Shown: positions 9,896 through 18,647, numbered from the stretch's first letter. The stretch: DNA of 64,000 bases from CAWAMR01 sp963783095 (GCA_963783095.1 CAWAMR010000022.1:1-64000), one strand, 5' to 3'. Notes: a model not told the origin generated them from the sequence alone. Made by a program: numbers and translations.

Positions 9896-10020
9896 CGGTC
9901 GACTGTGTTGACCCTCGATTCAAGCTATTCGGACGCTTGAAATTGGCCGAATGTGCGGTTCATTTGGTTCATGCCGAAATAGGAGTAGGTTGGTATTCGA
10001 CTGCGAAACACGGAGGCGAT

Positions 10021-10158
10021 ATGCGCGTTGTTTTAGGAAGCTTTTTCGTCTTGAGCCTTGCCGCGATCGGCGCAGACGGTCCCGCTCGCCAAGAGGAGAT
10101 GTTACGCCGCAAATGGAGGAGTTCGCCCGACCGGAAGTTCGGCAGGGCTGGGCGGTAG
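10021..10158 (+). CDS. Possible small secreted protein (45 aa)
   Basis: ATG 10021 is preceded by ACGGAGGCGAT, the same type of strong ribosome site used by the upstream HEAT gene. The first ~20 residues (MRVVLGSFFVLSLAAIGADG) look like a Sec signal peptide with an A-x-A-like end; the remainder is basic. A one-base shift near 10110 would extend it to 10193 in another frame (EEFARPEVRQGWAVGALWPP), so it may be longer. I do not recognise a family. The flanking 9896-10020 and 10194-10327 show nothing else. Confidence 0.35.
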   Translation: MRVVLGSFFVLSLAAIGADGPARQEEMLRRKWRSSPDRKFGRAGR

Positions 10159-10327
10159 GGGCTCTATGGCCCCCAAGACCTAAGATCAAGTAGGAGGTGG
10201 CTTGAAGCACCAACCATGCGAGGTGCGTCCGGTCGACGTTGCGTCAACTCAATTCTTTTGGTAAATCGACTTAAATGGTTTCAGACCCGGCGTGTGAGTT
10301 CGATTCGTCCATGAAGGTATTTAGGTC

Positions 10328-12457
10328 ATGGCCAAGACGCCCGCCGACGCCCCCGCAATTCCTCTTGAGCTGCCACGAAGCGAGCTGGTTCTTTCACTGG
10401 CTCTGTTGGGGGTGCTTGTCATCTTCATGGTCCCGCTGCCGACCTGGCTGTTGGATCTGCTGCTCGCATTTAATGTTTCCATTACGATCCTGTTGCTTTT
10501 GATCACGCTGAGCGTCAAGCAGCCGTTGGATTTTTCCGTCTTCCCCTCTTTGCTGCTGCTGTTGACCCTGTTCCGGCTCGCGCTGAACGTGGCAACTACC
10601 CGATTGATTCTCCTCAACGGCGATGCCGGCACCATCGTCCAGTCCTTCGGCAATTTCGTGGTCGGCGGCAATCTCATCGTCGGTTTGGTTATCTTCCTTA
10701 TTCTCATCATCATTCAATTTGTTGTCATCACGCGCGGTGCCAGTAGAGTCTCCGAAGTATCCGCGCACTTCACGCTCGATGCGATGCCCGGCAAACAGAT
10801 GGCGATCGATGCGGAGATGAACGCCGGTCTGATCGATGAAGCCGAAGCGCGCAGACGCCGGCAGACTTTGATGCGCGAATCCGAGTTCTACGGAACGATG
10901 GATGGTGCCAGTAAATTTGTGCGCGGCGATGCCATCGCGGCGGTCATCATCACGGCGATCAACCTGATCGGCGGCATCATAATCGGGATGACCAAGGGGC
11001 AATCCATCGGCACGGCGGTCCGAACCTACTCAATTCTGACCATTGGCGACGGTTTGATCACTCAGATTCCCGCGCTCATCATTGCCACAGGCTCCGGTAT
11101 TCTGGTGACGAAGTCAACTTCGGCGACCAGCCTGGCTCAGGAAATCGGCGGCCGGGTCATCAACAGCGGCGCTTCGATGCGGCTCGGATCGTTCATTCTT
11201 CTTGGGCTGGGAGTGGTGCCCGGAATGCCGAGATTGCCCTTTTTCGTCTTGGGAATACTCCTTTTTCTGGCGTCGCGGAAGATTGCCACAATCACGGAAA
11301 CCAAAGGCGCTGCCGACACCGAAAAAGCCAAGGCCGAAGCGACAGCTCCACCCAAATCGCCGACCGAGGTCTATCTCGACGACTTCCTGCAATCGGATCG
11401 GATCGGTTTGGAGATTGGTGCCCGCCTCATTCCTCTCGTCGACAATCGGCGCGGCACCGGACTGGTCGATCGAATCGGCGGGTTGCGGCGCGATGTCGCG
11501 CGTCAAAGCGGATTGTGGGTTCCTGCGGTCCGGGTGCGCGACAATATTCAGCTTGAACCCGATTGTTACCGCATTCTCATTGGCGGTCGAGAAGTGGCTC
11601 GCGCTACCATACGACCGAACCTTTGGCTGGCGATTGATCCTGGTACGGCCCGCATCACCCTCGCGGGTGAAGATGCTCGCGAACCCGCGTTCGGTCTTCC
11701 AGCGAAGTGGATTTCCGAAACCGAACGCCAACGCGCGGAGATGGCCGGCTTTACGGTCGTCGATGCCCCGAGCGTGCTCATCACTCATCTCGGTGAAATT
11801 GTCCGCAGGCACGCCCACGAGTTACTGAGCCGGGAAGACCTGAAAAGCCTGGTCGACAAAGTTCGAGAATCTTCGCCCGCAGTGGTAGATGAACTGATTC
11901 CGAATATGTTGACGATGGGGTCGATCCATCGCGTTCTGACCCTGTTGCTCGAAGAACGAGTGCCGATCACCAACCTGGCACGGATTTTGGAAGGGTTGGC
12001 GAACCACGCCCAGACAACCAAGGACGTTACCGAGTTGACCGACCGCGTCCGCGCGGATATCGGTCGGACGATTTGCGATCGATTCCGCGACGACAAGGGG
12101 CGCATTCGAGCGATTGTGCTCGATCCCCGACTGGAAATCGAATTGCGACGTTCGATACAGGATAAGCAACTGGTGCTTGACCCCTCCAGGCTCGAACAGT
12201 TGATTATGAAATTGTCAAACGAGATGCGCAAAGCCAACGCCCGAGGCATCGACGTGGCTCTCCTCTGCGATTCGAGCTTGCGGCGGGCGCTGCGCCACGC
12301 GGTGGCACGATCCCTGTCGGATTTGAGCCTCATCTCCTATCAGGAAATCCCAACGGACTTGCTGATGGAACCGGTTGCGATCATTCGACCCGAAGATTTG
12401 GTCGGCGGACCATCCACCGTCGCGGCCGCTTTGGGCCTCGGCCCCGCCGGGAAGTAG
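10328..12457 (+). CDS. flhA: Flagellar export gate protein FlhA
   Basis: FlhA is the large export-gate subunit whose cytoplasmic ring docks chaperone-substrate complexes. The 709-residue product has about eight membrane helices in its N-terminal half. It contains the FHIPEP-type loop (ARVSEVSAHFTLDAMPGKQMAIDAEMNAGLIDE, here GASRVSEVSA...) and the full C-terminal domain (VLTHL-type segment VLITHLGEIVRRHAHELL; LDPRLE; ALLCDSSLRRALRHAV). Length is normal and the frame is intact, which is notable among its many frameshifted neighbours. FliA follows 50 bases later. The flhF/flhG genes that often follow flhA are absent. Confidence 0.97.
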   Translation: MAKTPADAPAIPLELPRSELVLSLALLGVLVIFMVPLPTWLLDLLLAFNVSITILLLLITLSVKQPLDFSVFPSLLLLLTLFRLALNVATTRLILLNGDAGTIVQSFGNFVVGGNLIVGLVIFLILIIIQFVVITRGASRVSEVSAHFTLDAMPGKQMAIDAEMNAGLIDEAEARRRRQTLMRESEFYGTMDGASKFVRGDAIAAVIITAINLIGGIIIGMTKGQSIGTAVRTYSILTIGDGLITQIPALIIATGSGILVTKSTSATSLAQEIGGRVINSGASMRLGSFILLGLGVVPGMPRLPFFVLGILLFLASRKIATITETKGAADTEKAKAEATAPPKSPTEVYLDDFLQSDRIGLEIGARLIPLVDNRRGTGLVDRIGGLRRDVARQSGLWVPAVRVRDNIQLEPDCYRILIGGREVARATIRPNLWLAIDPGTARITLAGEDAREPAFGLPAKWISETERQRAEMAGFTVVDAPSVLITHLGEIVRRHAHELLSREDLKSLVDKVRESSPAVVDELIPNMLTMGSIHRVLTLLLEERVPITNLARILEGLANHAQTTKDVTELTDRVRADIGRTICDRFRDDKGRIRAIVLDPRLEIELRRSIQDKQLVLDPSRLEQLIMKLSNEMRKANARGIDVALLCDSSLRRALRHAVARSLSDLSLISYQEIPTDLLMEPVAIIRPEDLVGGPSTVAAALGLGPAGK

Positions 12458-12507
12458 CCCGCAATAGGATTGTGCAACGAGCCTGTACTTCTATGTAAGG
12501 TAGCTCC

Positions 12508-13248
12508 GTGACTGAGCCGCGATCCCCCTATCAACGGCAGGCGCAGCAGCAGCGACGGGACGAACTCATCATGTCTCACCTTCCTCTGGTGAAGCACGTG
12601 ATTGGTCGACTTGTCAGTGAAATGCCGGCGGGTGTGGATATTGAAAATCTCGAATCGGCAGGAGTGCTCGGCCTGGTCGAAGCCGCTGCCAAGTTTGATG
12701 CGGATCGCAACACGCAGTTCAAAACCTTCGCCTATCTGCGCATGCGCGGAGCGATCCTGGATGAACTGCGACGAAATTGTCCGCTCCCGCAACAGGTGAT
12801 GGAGAAGGTTGCGAAGATTCGGCAGGCTTATCGGGATTTGCCGGCACCGGTTCGCGTGGAAGCGCTGGCAAAGGCCACGGGAATGACGGCAGAGGAGGTT
12901 ACCGATGCCTTGGCGGCCATTCGACTGACGAAGATGATTTCCTGGGAACAGTCCGCGCAGCCGAATGGGCTTGGTTTGACGGATCAGATGGAACCACCCG
13001 ACCGCGAACTCGAGCGCGCGGAGAGAATTCAGCAAGTGACCGAGGCGATTGAATCTCTTGGAGAACGGGACCGAATGGTGGTGACGTTGTATTATCGAGA
13101 AGATTTGCGGCTCAAAGAGATCAGCTCGGTTCTCGGCCTGTCCGAATCGCGGGTTTCGCGGATTCTTGGTGCCGCACTCTTCGAAATGGGTGAATACCTC
13201 CGCGCACGGGTACGAAGCGGAGAAGAACACGATTTAACAGGCATCTAG
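12508..13248 (+). CDS. fliA: RNA polymerase sigma factor FliA (sigma-28 family)
   Basis: FliA directs transcription of late flagellar genes. The 246-residue protein starts at GTG 12508. Region 2 is clear (HLPLVKHVIGRLVSEMP; VLGLVEAAAKFDADRNTQFKTFAYLRMRGAILDELR), followed by region 3 (PAPVRVEALAKATGMTAEEV) and region 4 (LKEISSVLGLSESRVSRILGAAL). It sits within the export-gate genes as in many flagellates. No FlgM-type anti-sigma factor was recognised in the window. Intact. Confidence 0.95.
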   Translation: MTEPRSPYQRQAQQQRRDELIMSHLPLVKHVIGRLVSEMPAGVDIENLESAGVLGLVEAAAKFDADRNTQFKTFAYLRMRGAILDELRRNCPLPQQVMEKVAKIRQAYRDLPAPVRVEALAKATGMTAEEVTDALAAIRLTKMISWEQSAQPNGLGLTDQMEPPDRELERAERIQQVTEAIESLGERDRMVVTLYYREDLRLKEISSVLGLSESRVSRILGAALFEMGEYLRARVRSGEEHDLTGI

Positions 13249-13288
13249 TTCTGGCCCTGATTCGACACGTATCTTTTGGAGATTCGCC

Positions 13289-13492
13289 ATTAAGACTGCT
13301 CAGCCCAACGCTATCATCGCCGCCGAACATGTTCATCTCACGGAGGAGTCTGCCCGAGTCTGCCGTGCCAACGGCGGGCCAGCCCGGGGAGAACCGCGGG
13401 TTGAACTTATTCGAGAAGGTGATATTATCCGCGCCATCGAAGTGATTTGCTCGTGCGGGGAACGCATCCGCATCCGGTGCGATTATGAGTGA
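13289..13492 (+). CDS. Small CxC protein between fliA and the lipoproteins, possible ATT start
   Basis: An open frame ending at 13492 encodes about 67 residues. The C-terminal half is strongly protein-like: VELIREGDIIRAIEVICSCGERIRIRCDYE, with a CSCG...RC cysteine pattern that could bind zinc. There is no ATG, GTG or TTG at the beginning of the frame. An ATT at 13289 has TTGGAG seven bases upstream and begins IKTAQPNAIIAAEHVHLTEES. It lies 40 bases after fliA in the same direction. It was found by reading the frame directly because it is short. Function unknown; the start is inferred, and a lost base at the 5' end is the alternative. Confidence 0.5.
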   Translation: MKTAQPNAIIAAEHVHLTEESARVCRANGGPARGEPRVELIREGDIIRAIEVICSCGERIRIRCDYE

Positions 13493-13552
13493 ATTGCCCA
13501 GCTTGCCGTTTCCCTGACGGCGAGACTGCCTTCAGGGAGGAAGGTTGCAGAA

Positions 13553-14479
13553 ATGGCCACGCTTACCTATCTTCGTCAAACCGTTTGCATCGCGCTGGCT
13601 CTGTCGGCCGCCGGTTGCACTCCTCCCAGTTTTCTTCAACCCGCGCCGCTGCCCCAGATTGCCCCGGATCAGCTGAGACCACAAAACTTAGAATGGGCCG
13701 AAGATTATGTGCCAAACTCTCCGCACAATCCCGCGGATAGTAACAAGTATTCCGATAATCCTACCGATGATAATTCTGGCGTTTCGGCAGCGCCGGCGGC
13801 CAACGATGTCGCCCAGAACCAGTTGCTTCGAAGGCCCGCCAAGCAGATCCCGATCAAATGGGAAGAACAGCGAATTATGCCGACGAGGGCATATCCGCCG
13901 AAAGCCACCGCGGCTTCGGATGGGAAAGTGCAACAAAGCGACTACCGGCAAACCGAGGATAAATCGGTCGAGTTGCCGCTGTCGAACGCGCCCGTTTCAA
14001 AGGGAAATGAAGTTCCCATGGACGAGCCGCCGCTTGCGGTGTTGCCCAAAGACGGAAGGATTGTGGCGACCACCCGGCCTTGGCCGCGTTATCACCGGCA
14101 AACGCCAACGGTCGCCGGTGAAATGCTGAATCTCGGACCGAATGAAAATCCAACGGAGAAAGCGGTCCAGCTGGCACAGGGGCTCGCCGGCGCGGAGGCA
14201 GAAAATCGATTGTTGTTTTTCCGCCTGAAGACGCTGGAGACCGAACTGGAAACGCGAAGCCGTTCGCTGGCGGAGTCATCGGAAGAAGTCGATCAGGCAA
14301 CTTCGGAAGTGGCCAAGACCAGGCTGGAACTTCAGACGTTGCGGAAAGATGTTTCGGCCCTGCGCGATCGCCTGAGGCAGATCGAAAAGGAAGATGTCGA
14401 GACTTTGCGGTCCATTGTGGCCGCATTGGAGAAGTTGCTGGAGACGTCGGCACGCCCTCCGAGCTTTCCGAAAGATTAG
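13553..14479 (+). CDS. Lipoprotein with C-terminal coiled coil, unknown function
   Basis: A 308-residue predicted lipoprotein: an N-terminal hydrophobic stretch ends in the lipobox LSAAGC (Cys22). A long, polar, low-complexity Pro/Asn/Asp-rich middle (about 25-190) follows. The C-terminal third (about 200-300) is charged heptad-like sequence (AENRLLFFRLKTLETELETRSRSLAESSEE...) expected to form a coiled coil. A GGAGG site lies upstream. It stands between fliA and fliL with another lipoprotein, so it may belong to the outer-membrane or periplasmic part of the flagellum, but this is inference from position only. I do not recognise the family. Confidence 0.7.
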   Translation: MATLTYLRQTVCIALALSAAGCTPPSFLQPAPLPQIAPDQLRPQNLEWAEDYVPNSPHNPADSNKYSDNPTDDNSGVSAAPAANDVAQNQLLRRPAKQIPIKWEEQRIMPTRAYPPKATAASDGKVQQSDYRQTEDKSVELPLSNAPVSKGNEVPMDEPPLAVLPKDGRIVATTRPWPRYHRQTPTVAGEMLNLGPNENPTEKAVQLAQGLAGAEAENRLLFFRLKTLETELETRSRSLAESSEEVDQATSEVAKTRLELQTLRKDVSALRDRLRQIEKEDVETLRSIVAALEKLLETSARPPSFPKD

Positions 14480-14521
14480 CTTCCGGCCCTTCCCCGGAGG
14501 CAGGTACCGGGGAAAGGATTG

Positions 14522-15277
14522 ATGAAGAAGGTTTTCACGATCGTCGTCATCGCCGTCTCAGGCTGTGTGCATACGGATGCAACTCCGACGACACCGCCCA
14601 CAATCAAAATCGGCACATTCAGTCAGTTTCATCTGGAATCCTTTCAATGGAATAACGTCGCCCGCGTTCTTGTGCTACCGTTATTGAATGAATCGGATTA
14701 CACGCGAGCGAACGAAGAAATCGGCCGTGCGCTCCAGACGGAATTGCAGTCTTTGGGCCGGTTTGAGGTCGTGGCCGGGCCGCCGGATGCCCAGACTCGA
14801 CTTGCCGCGGCCGTTCACCGGGGCGGGCGCTTCAACGAAGCAGTCATGCTGGAACTTGCTCGCGAGACCAAGTCCGACATCATCGTCCACGGAACTATCA
14901 CTCAATATACGCCCTATCCCCGTCCCAGGTTGGGGTTAGTCCTTCAAGCGGTCTGCCCTTGGGAGGGCAAGGTGGCTGCATCGGTAGATGGAGTCTGGGA
15001 TTCAACGCGATTTGACGTGGCCGACCGAATTCGCAAATATTATCGAATGAATCCGCATGAACATCCGTGGATTACGAATCACTTTATATATGAAGATGAT
15101 AGTTATTCCGGAGAGATGGCGCTCGATTCACCGCAATTGTTTCAACGGTTTGTCTGCGCAGAGGCGGTGCTCAACCTCGTCAAGGACTTCGCACAAGTCG
15201 CGGAAGTGTCGGTTAAGCACACCGGCTGGATTCAAAGGCCACCCATAGACCATTCCAGAGTTCCTCCGGGGTGGTGA
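14522..15277 (+). CDS. Lipoprotein with CsgG/LpoB-like alpha/beta core
   Basis: A 251-residue predicted lipoprotein with lipobox AVSGC at about residue 15. The segment VARVLVLPLLNESDYTRANEEIGRALQTELQSLGRFEVV, followed by SDIIVHGTITQY, resembles the conserved core of CsgG/LpoB/TolB-N-like periplasmic proteins (an NES motif after a beta strand, a helix, then a strand). ATG 14522 has AAAGGA upstream. Its position beside the preceding lipoprotein and 215 bases before fliL suggests an envelope-associated flagellar accessory such as FlgT/FlgP-like proteins, though no direct match is claimed. Confidence 0.6.
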   Translation: MKKVFTIVVIAVSGCVHTDATPTTPPTIKIGTFSQFHLESFQWNNVARVLVLPLLNESDYTRANEEIGRALQTELQSLGRFEVVAGPPDAQTRLAAAVHRGGRFNEAVMLELARETKSDIIVHGTITQYTPYPRPRLGLVLQAVCPWEGKVAASVDGVWDSTRFDVADRIRKYYRMNPHEHPWITNHFIYEDDSYSGEMALDSPQLFQRFVCAEAVLNLVKDFAQVAEVSVKHTGWIQRPPIDHSRVPPGW

Positions 15278-15492
15278 GATGCCGCAACCTAGGCCGGGAC
15301 GCTCCGTGGCCGGAATGTATGAAGTCCAATCACGGAGTGTCCGGCCCACGATCGAATGGGTTGATCTTGCGAAGTTTACTTAAACCGGCTAGAACGCTCC
15401 GTCGCTTGATTTGAATGTATACCCAATGAGATCAGGTAAATTGTTATCGCACGAAAGTTTCGAATTTATAGATTTTCACCAAGGATCACAAC

Positions 15493-15978
15493 ATGGCTAC
15501 TGCTCCTCCAGCCGCTGCTCCCAACAAGCCCGCGGCCGGCAAGAAGAAATTGGTTTGGATCGTCGTTTGTCTAATGGGTATCGCCGCTGGAGCAGCAGCT
15601 CCCGTAGTCATGGGCTTTGGAAAACCCAAAAACGAGGTGAAAAAGAATCAACCCGCGAAATCGATCGCCATACCTTTCGGCGATATTGTCGTCAACCTCG
15701 CGGAAGAGCGAATGACGCGCTACTTGCGGATCAAGATTGTGCTCCTTGTGGATGAAGAGCAAGAGAAAACAGCAAAAGAGCACGTCGATAAACACAAGGC
15801 GGAATTGAAGAACTGGTTGATCGGCCACATGGCTGGTAAATCGCTCAAGGACGTGACGGGTTCCGGCGGCGTCAGACGAACGCAGCGAGAAATCATGGAA
15901 CGGTTCGACGAGATGCTCTATCCCGATGGAGAGGGACATCTCCGCGACGTACTATTCGAGGAATTTGTGGTGCAATGA
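15493..15978 (+). CDS. fliL: Flagellar basal body-associated protein FliL
   Basis: FliL is a single-pass inner-membrane protein that encircles stators and supports torque. The 161-residue product has an N-terminal lysine-flanked membrane helix (KLVWIVVCLMGIAAGAAAPVVMG). The periplasmic stomatin-like domain follows (IPFGDIVVNLAEERMTRYLRIKIVLLVDEE, then FDEMLYPDGEGHLRDVLFEEFVVQ), which matches the family well. The stop overlaps the fliM start by 4 bases, indicating coupling. Intact. Confidence 0.92.
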   Translation: MATAPPAAAPNKPAAGKKKLVWIVVCLMGIAAGAAAPVVMGFGKPKNEVKKNQPAKSIAIPFGDIVVNLAEERMTRYLRIKIVLLVDEEQEKTAKEHVDKHKAELKNWLIGHMAGKSLKDVTGSGGVRRTQREIMERFDEMLYPDGEGHLRDVLFEEFVVQ

Positions 15979-16832
15979 CGGCGATTGAATTCGACTTCCG
16001 TAAACCCCCGGCGGGTACACTTGAAAAAAAGATTGCCAGTTGGCTTACGGAAGCGTGTTCACTGGCGCGAAACAAATGGTCGAATTATCTGGCATTTCCC
16101 GCTGAAATAGAACTACTCAAGTGCGAAGCGATCACGACGGGCACCGCCGTGCAGCGCATGCCCGAAGGTGCCATCGCATTCGCGCTGACCGTTGACGGAT
16201 ATGCCAAAGATGCTTTTCTGATGGGCATGAGCCGTCCTGCTTTGCTTTCGTTGATCGGTGGAACATTTGGCGAGGTCTACAATGCTTTGCCGCCGGATCG
16301 GGATCTTACCGCGGTTGAAGACTCCGTTGCCAATTTTCTAGTGCAAGAACTGATTCTCAATTTACTCCAGGCTGCCTGGCCTATCGCAGACCCTCTCAAG
16401 CTATCGGTTAGTGCTCGGGGAGCACCGAAGGCGGTTTGTAACCTTCCGTTTGCCGAATTGATCGTGTTGGCCACCATTTCCTACTCCGGCCCATTCGGAT
16501 CCCAGCCGGTTTTTCTGCTCTTGCCGCGGAGCGGTATCGTGGAAATGCTGGTAAACGCGACTCAGGAGCAGCTGAGGATCGAAACGGTCGATCGCGAGCA
16601 CATCGAATCGTTGGTTCGCGAAATGTCCGTCGATCTTTCTGTGGTTCTCGGATCCGCTCAAATTACCATGCAGCAACTGGCATCCTTGAAAGCGGGCGAC
16701 GTGGTGATTCTGGGGCAAAAAATCACAGATCCGCTTCGGGCCAAGATCAGCGGGGCCGACAAGTTCCAGGTTTGGCCCGGTACCGTGGGTCGAAAGCAGG
16801 CGATACAGATTGAATCGCCGGTCGGGAAGTGA
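15975..16832 (+). CDS. fliM: Flagellar motor switch protein FliM, without the usual N-terminal CheY-docking peptide
   Basis: FliM is the middle C-ring protein and normally the receptor for phospho-CheY. This 285-residue version begins directly at the FDFRKP motif (TAIEFDFRKPPAG), which in other FliM proteins lies about 30-50 residues from the start. The canonical LSQxEIDxLL peptide is absent, and the start is fixed by the 4-base overlap with fliL. The middle CheC-like domain (FLMGMSRPALLSLIGGTFGE) and C-terminal SpoA domain (LASLKAGDVVILGQKITDPLRAKISG) are present. The length is well under the common 320-340. The frame is intact. Confidence 0.85.
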   Translation: MTAIEFDFRKPPAGTLEKKIASWLTEACSLARNKWSNYLAFPAEIELLKCEAITTGTAVQRMPEGAIAFALTVDGYAKDAFLMGMSRPALLSLIGGTFGEVYNALPPDRDLTAVEDSVANFLVQELILNLLQAAWPIADPLKLSVSARGAPKAVCNLPFAELIVLATISYSGPFGSQPVFLLLPRSGIVEMLVNATQEQLRIETVDREHIESLVREMSVDLSVVLGSAQITMQQLASLKAGDVVILGQKITDPLRAKISGADKFQVWPGTVGRKQAIQIESPVGK

Positions 16833-16936
16833 TTTTGTCGGATTCGGCATTGGAAGCGCGTGTGCTATCATTGATAATGCGTGGATTGGGCCGGATGCCC
16901 GCATCGCATGTGAGATCTCCGCCGAGGTAGCGTCTT

Positions 16937-17307
16937 ATGTCCTCCCCGCCGACAACTTCCGATACGCCCTCCGCATCCGGCGAGATGCAGGATGTCGTGG
17001 CCAAAATGGCGGAATTCCTGCCTCTGACTCCCGGCAGCGCTGCGCCGGACCGTCATTGGAATTCTTGCAGGATGTACCAGTCACCATTACCGCCCGGCTG
17101 GGGCAAACCGTGCTGCCAATCGGCGAAATACTTCAACTCGGACCCGGAGCTGTCCTGGAACTGGATCGAGAGGTCGGTCAACCCGTAGATCTCACCGTGC
17201 GCGGGATGGTTTTTGCCAAGGGTGAGGTAGTGGTCGTGGACGGCCACTTTGCCATTCGTATCAAGGAACTGATGCCCGCACGCGGGGGAAAGAGTCCTCT
17301 TCGATGA
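16937..17307 (+). CDS. fliN: Flagellar motor switch protein FliN (one frameshift)
   Basis: FliN forms the base of the C ring. ATG 16937 opens a variable N-terminus (SSPPTTSDTPSASGEMQDVVAKM). A shift near 17050 leads to the SpoA domain in another frame: LEFLQDVPVTITARLGQTVLPIGEILQLGPGAVLELDREVGQPVDL, then FAKGEVVVVDGHFAIRIKEL. This matches FliN throughout. Reconstructed length is about 123 residues. It follows fliM after about 100 bases and overlaps the next FliO-like gene by 4 bases. Confidence 0.9.
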
Positions 17308-17687
17308 GCCGAGCGATCTATTGCACATTTCCGTTCGTCCTTCAGCCATCATCTTTGTTCGCATCCGCTTCGTCCACCGCCACGACTCCAGGCAGCGGCG
17401 AACTGGTCAATGGATTGCTTGTCCTAACCGGACTGGTTGTCGGCATCTGCCTGCTCATCACGTGGTGGGCGAGACGCGCCGTTCGACTTCCGTCCCTTCC
17501 CCCAACTCAACATCTTCGGCTACTCGACAGCGTCCCAGTGGATTCCGGAGGCACCGTCCACCTTTTTCAAGTCGGCCAGTTTCAGCTTGCTGTCAGCGTT
17601 AATCGGGATGAGATCGATTCGATGTGTCCAGTCACCCCATCCTTTTCTCAGATTCTCCAGTCCAACCGCAGTCATTCAGTTCGGTGA
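17304..17687 (+). CDS. Second FliO-like flagellar membrane protein
   Basis: The 127-residue product has an N-terminal hydrophobic stretch and one clear membrane helix (LVNGLLVLTGLVVGICLLITWWARRAV). A FliO-type cytoplasmic domain follows: LRLLDSVPVDSGGTVHLFQVGQFQLAVSVNRDEIDSM. The position after fliN is the classic fliO position in proteobacteria, while the gene at 4485 holds the other classic position before fliP. The stop overlap with fliN suggests translational coupling. This is probably a paralogue sharing or dividing the FliP-assembly role. Intact. Confidence 0.65.
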   Translation: MSRAIYCTFPFVLQPSSLFASASSTATTPGSGELVNGLLVLTGLVVGICLLITWWARRAVRLPSLPPTQHLRLLDSVPVDSGGTVHLFQVGQFQLAVSVNRDEIDSMCPVTPSFSQILQSNRSHSVR

Positions 17688-17817
17688 TAAACTGGGCAAG
17701 TTGTGCCCGAATTGCGGGAAATGACGGTTGCACCGGAAATAACCAATTAATGTGATCGTCCCCTGCGTGGATGACCGATATTCCTCTCGACACTGAAGTT
17801 ATCAAGAGGGACCGGTC

Positions 17818-18537
17818 ATGGTTCGGGGCATGTATAGCGCGGCGACTGGCCTACAGGCCTACTCCCAGCAACAGGACGTTCTCGCGGAAAATGTCGCGCA
17901 AGCCTCCACCCCCGGCTACCGGCAAAAGGGGACGGTTTACGAAACCTTCGACCGTGTGCTGGGCAGAGGCGTCCCACCGACGGGCGACATCGTCGGAACC
18001 CGGGTGGTCGGAACCTACACCGATTTCACGCCGGGAACATTGCAACACACCGGCCAGCCCTACGATCTGGCCCTCGATCACGATAGCTTCTTCATTCTCA
18101 ACGGCCCGCGCGGTCAGATTTATACCCGCAACGGCTCGTTCCATGTCAATCAACAAGGGTTGGTTGTCAGCCAGGCAGGCTATCCGCTCCAGGGAACCGC
18201 CGGTAACATCCGCGTTCCTGCCTCGACCATCAACTTCCAGGTTGCCACGGACGGCACTGTCACCGCGGACGGCAATCGCGTGGCGCAAATCCAGCGTGCC
18301 CGTTTCACGAAACCCGAACAGTTAGTCTCGGTCGGTCCAACCCTTTTTCGCGCCCCACCGGGTTCCGGACTGCAATACTCGATGGCGCGCGTGGTCCAGG
18401 GTTACCACGAATCATCCAATGTTCAGCCTGCACAGGCGATGATTCAGATGCTTGTGGGCATGCGCTATTTCGACGCAGCGGGCAGGGCAATGCGCGCCAT
18501 TGCCGAAACGATTGCTTTGAACACCAAGCCGCAGTAA
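17818..18537 (+). CDS. flgF: Flagellar basal-body rod protein FlgF-like
   Basis: This is a proximal/distal rod subunit exported by the flagellar type III system. The 239-residue protein starts MVRGMYSAATGLQAYSQQQDVLAENVAQASTPGYRQK, the rod/hook-family N-terminal motif. It has the D1 insertion typical of FlgF/FlgG (FFILNGPRGQIYTRNGSFHVNQQGLVVSQAGYPLQG) and the C-terminal helix (ESSNVQPAQAMIQMLVGMRYFDAAGRAM). Shorter than FlgG and immediately upstream of it, hence FlgF. Intact. Confidence 0.88.
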   Translation: MVRGMYSAATGLQAYSQQQDVLAENVAQASTPGYRQKGTVYETFDRVLGRGVPPTGDIVGTRVVGTYTDFTPGTLQHTGQPYDLALDHDSFFILNGPRGQIYTRNGSFHVNQQGLVVSQAGYPLQGTAGNIRVPASTINFQVATDGTVTADGNRVAQIQRARFTKPEQLVSVGPTLFRAPPGSGLQYSMARVVQGYHESSNVQPAQAMIQMLVGMRYFDAAGRAMRAIAETIALNTKPQ

Positions 18538-18647
18538 TGATCGGGGCGCGATCCGACTTGTCGATTTTTCCGCGCCCGCGCCCGGTTCCCGCATCCCGAC
18601 CAGCGAGCATGGAAGCCGCTTCGCCCAAGTAAAGAGATGTATCCGCC

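Noticed and set aside
17687..17817. Sigma-28-like promoter before flgF (GACCGATATT)
   Set aside because: Only a partial -10 match and no convincing TAAA -35 at the right distance. No clear sigma-28 or sigma-54 promoter was found at the other flagellar genes inspected.
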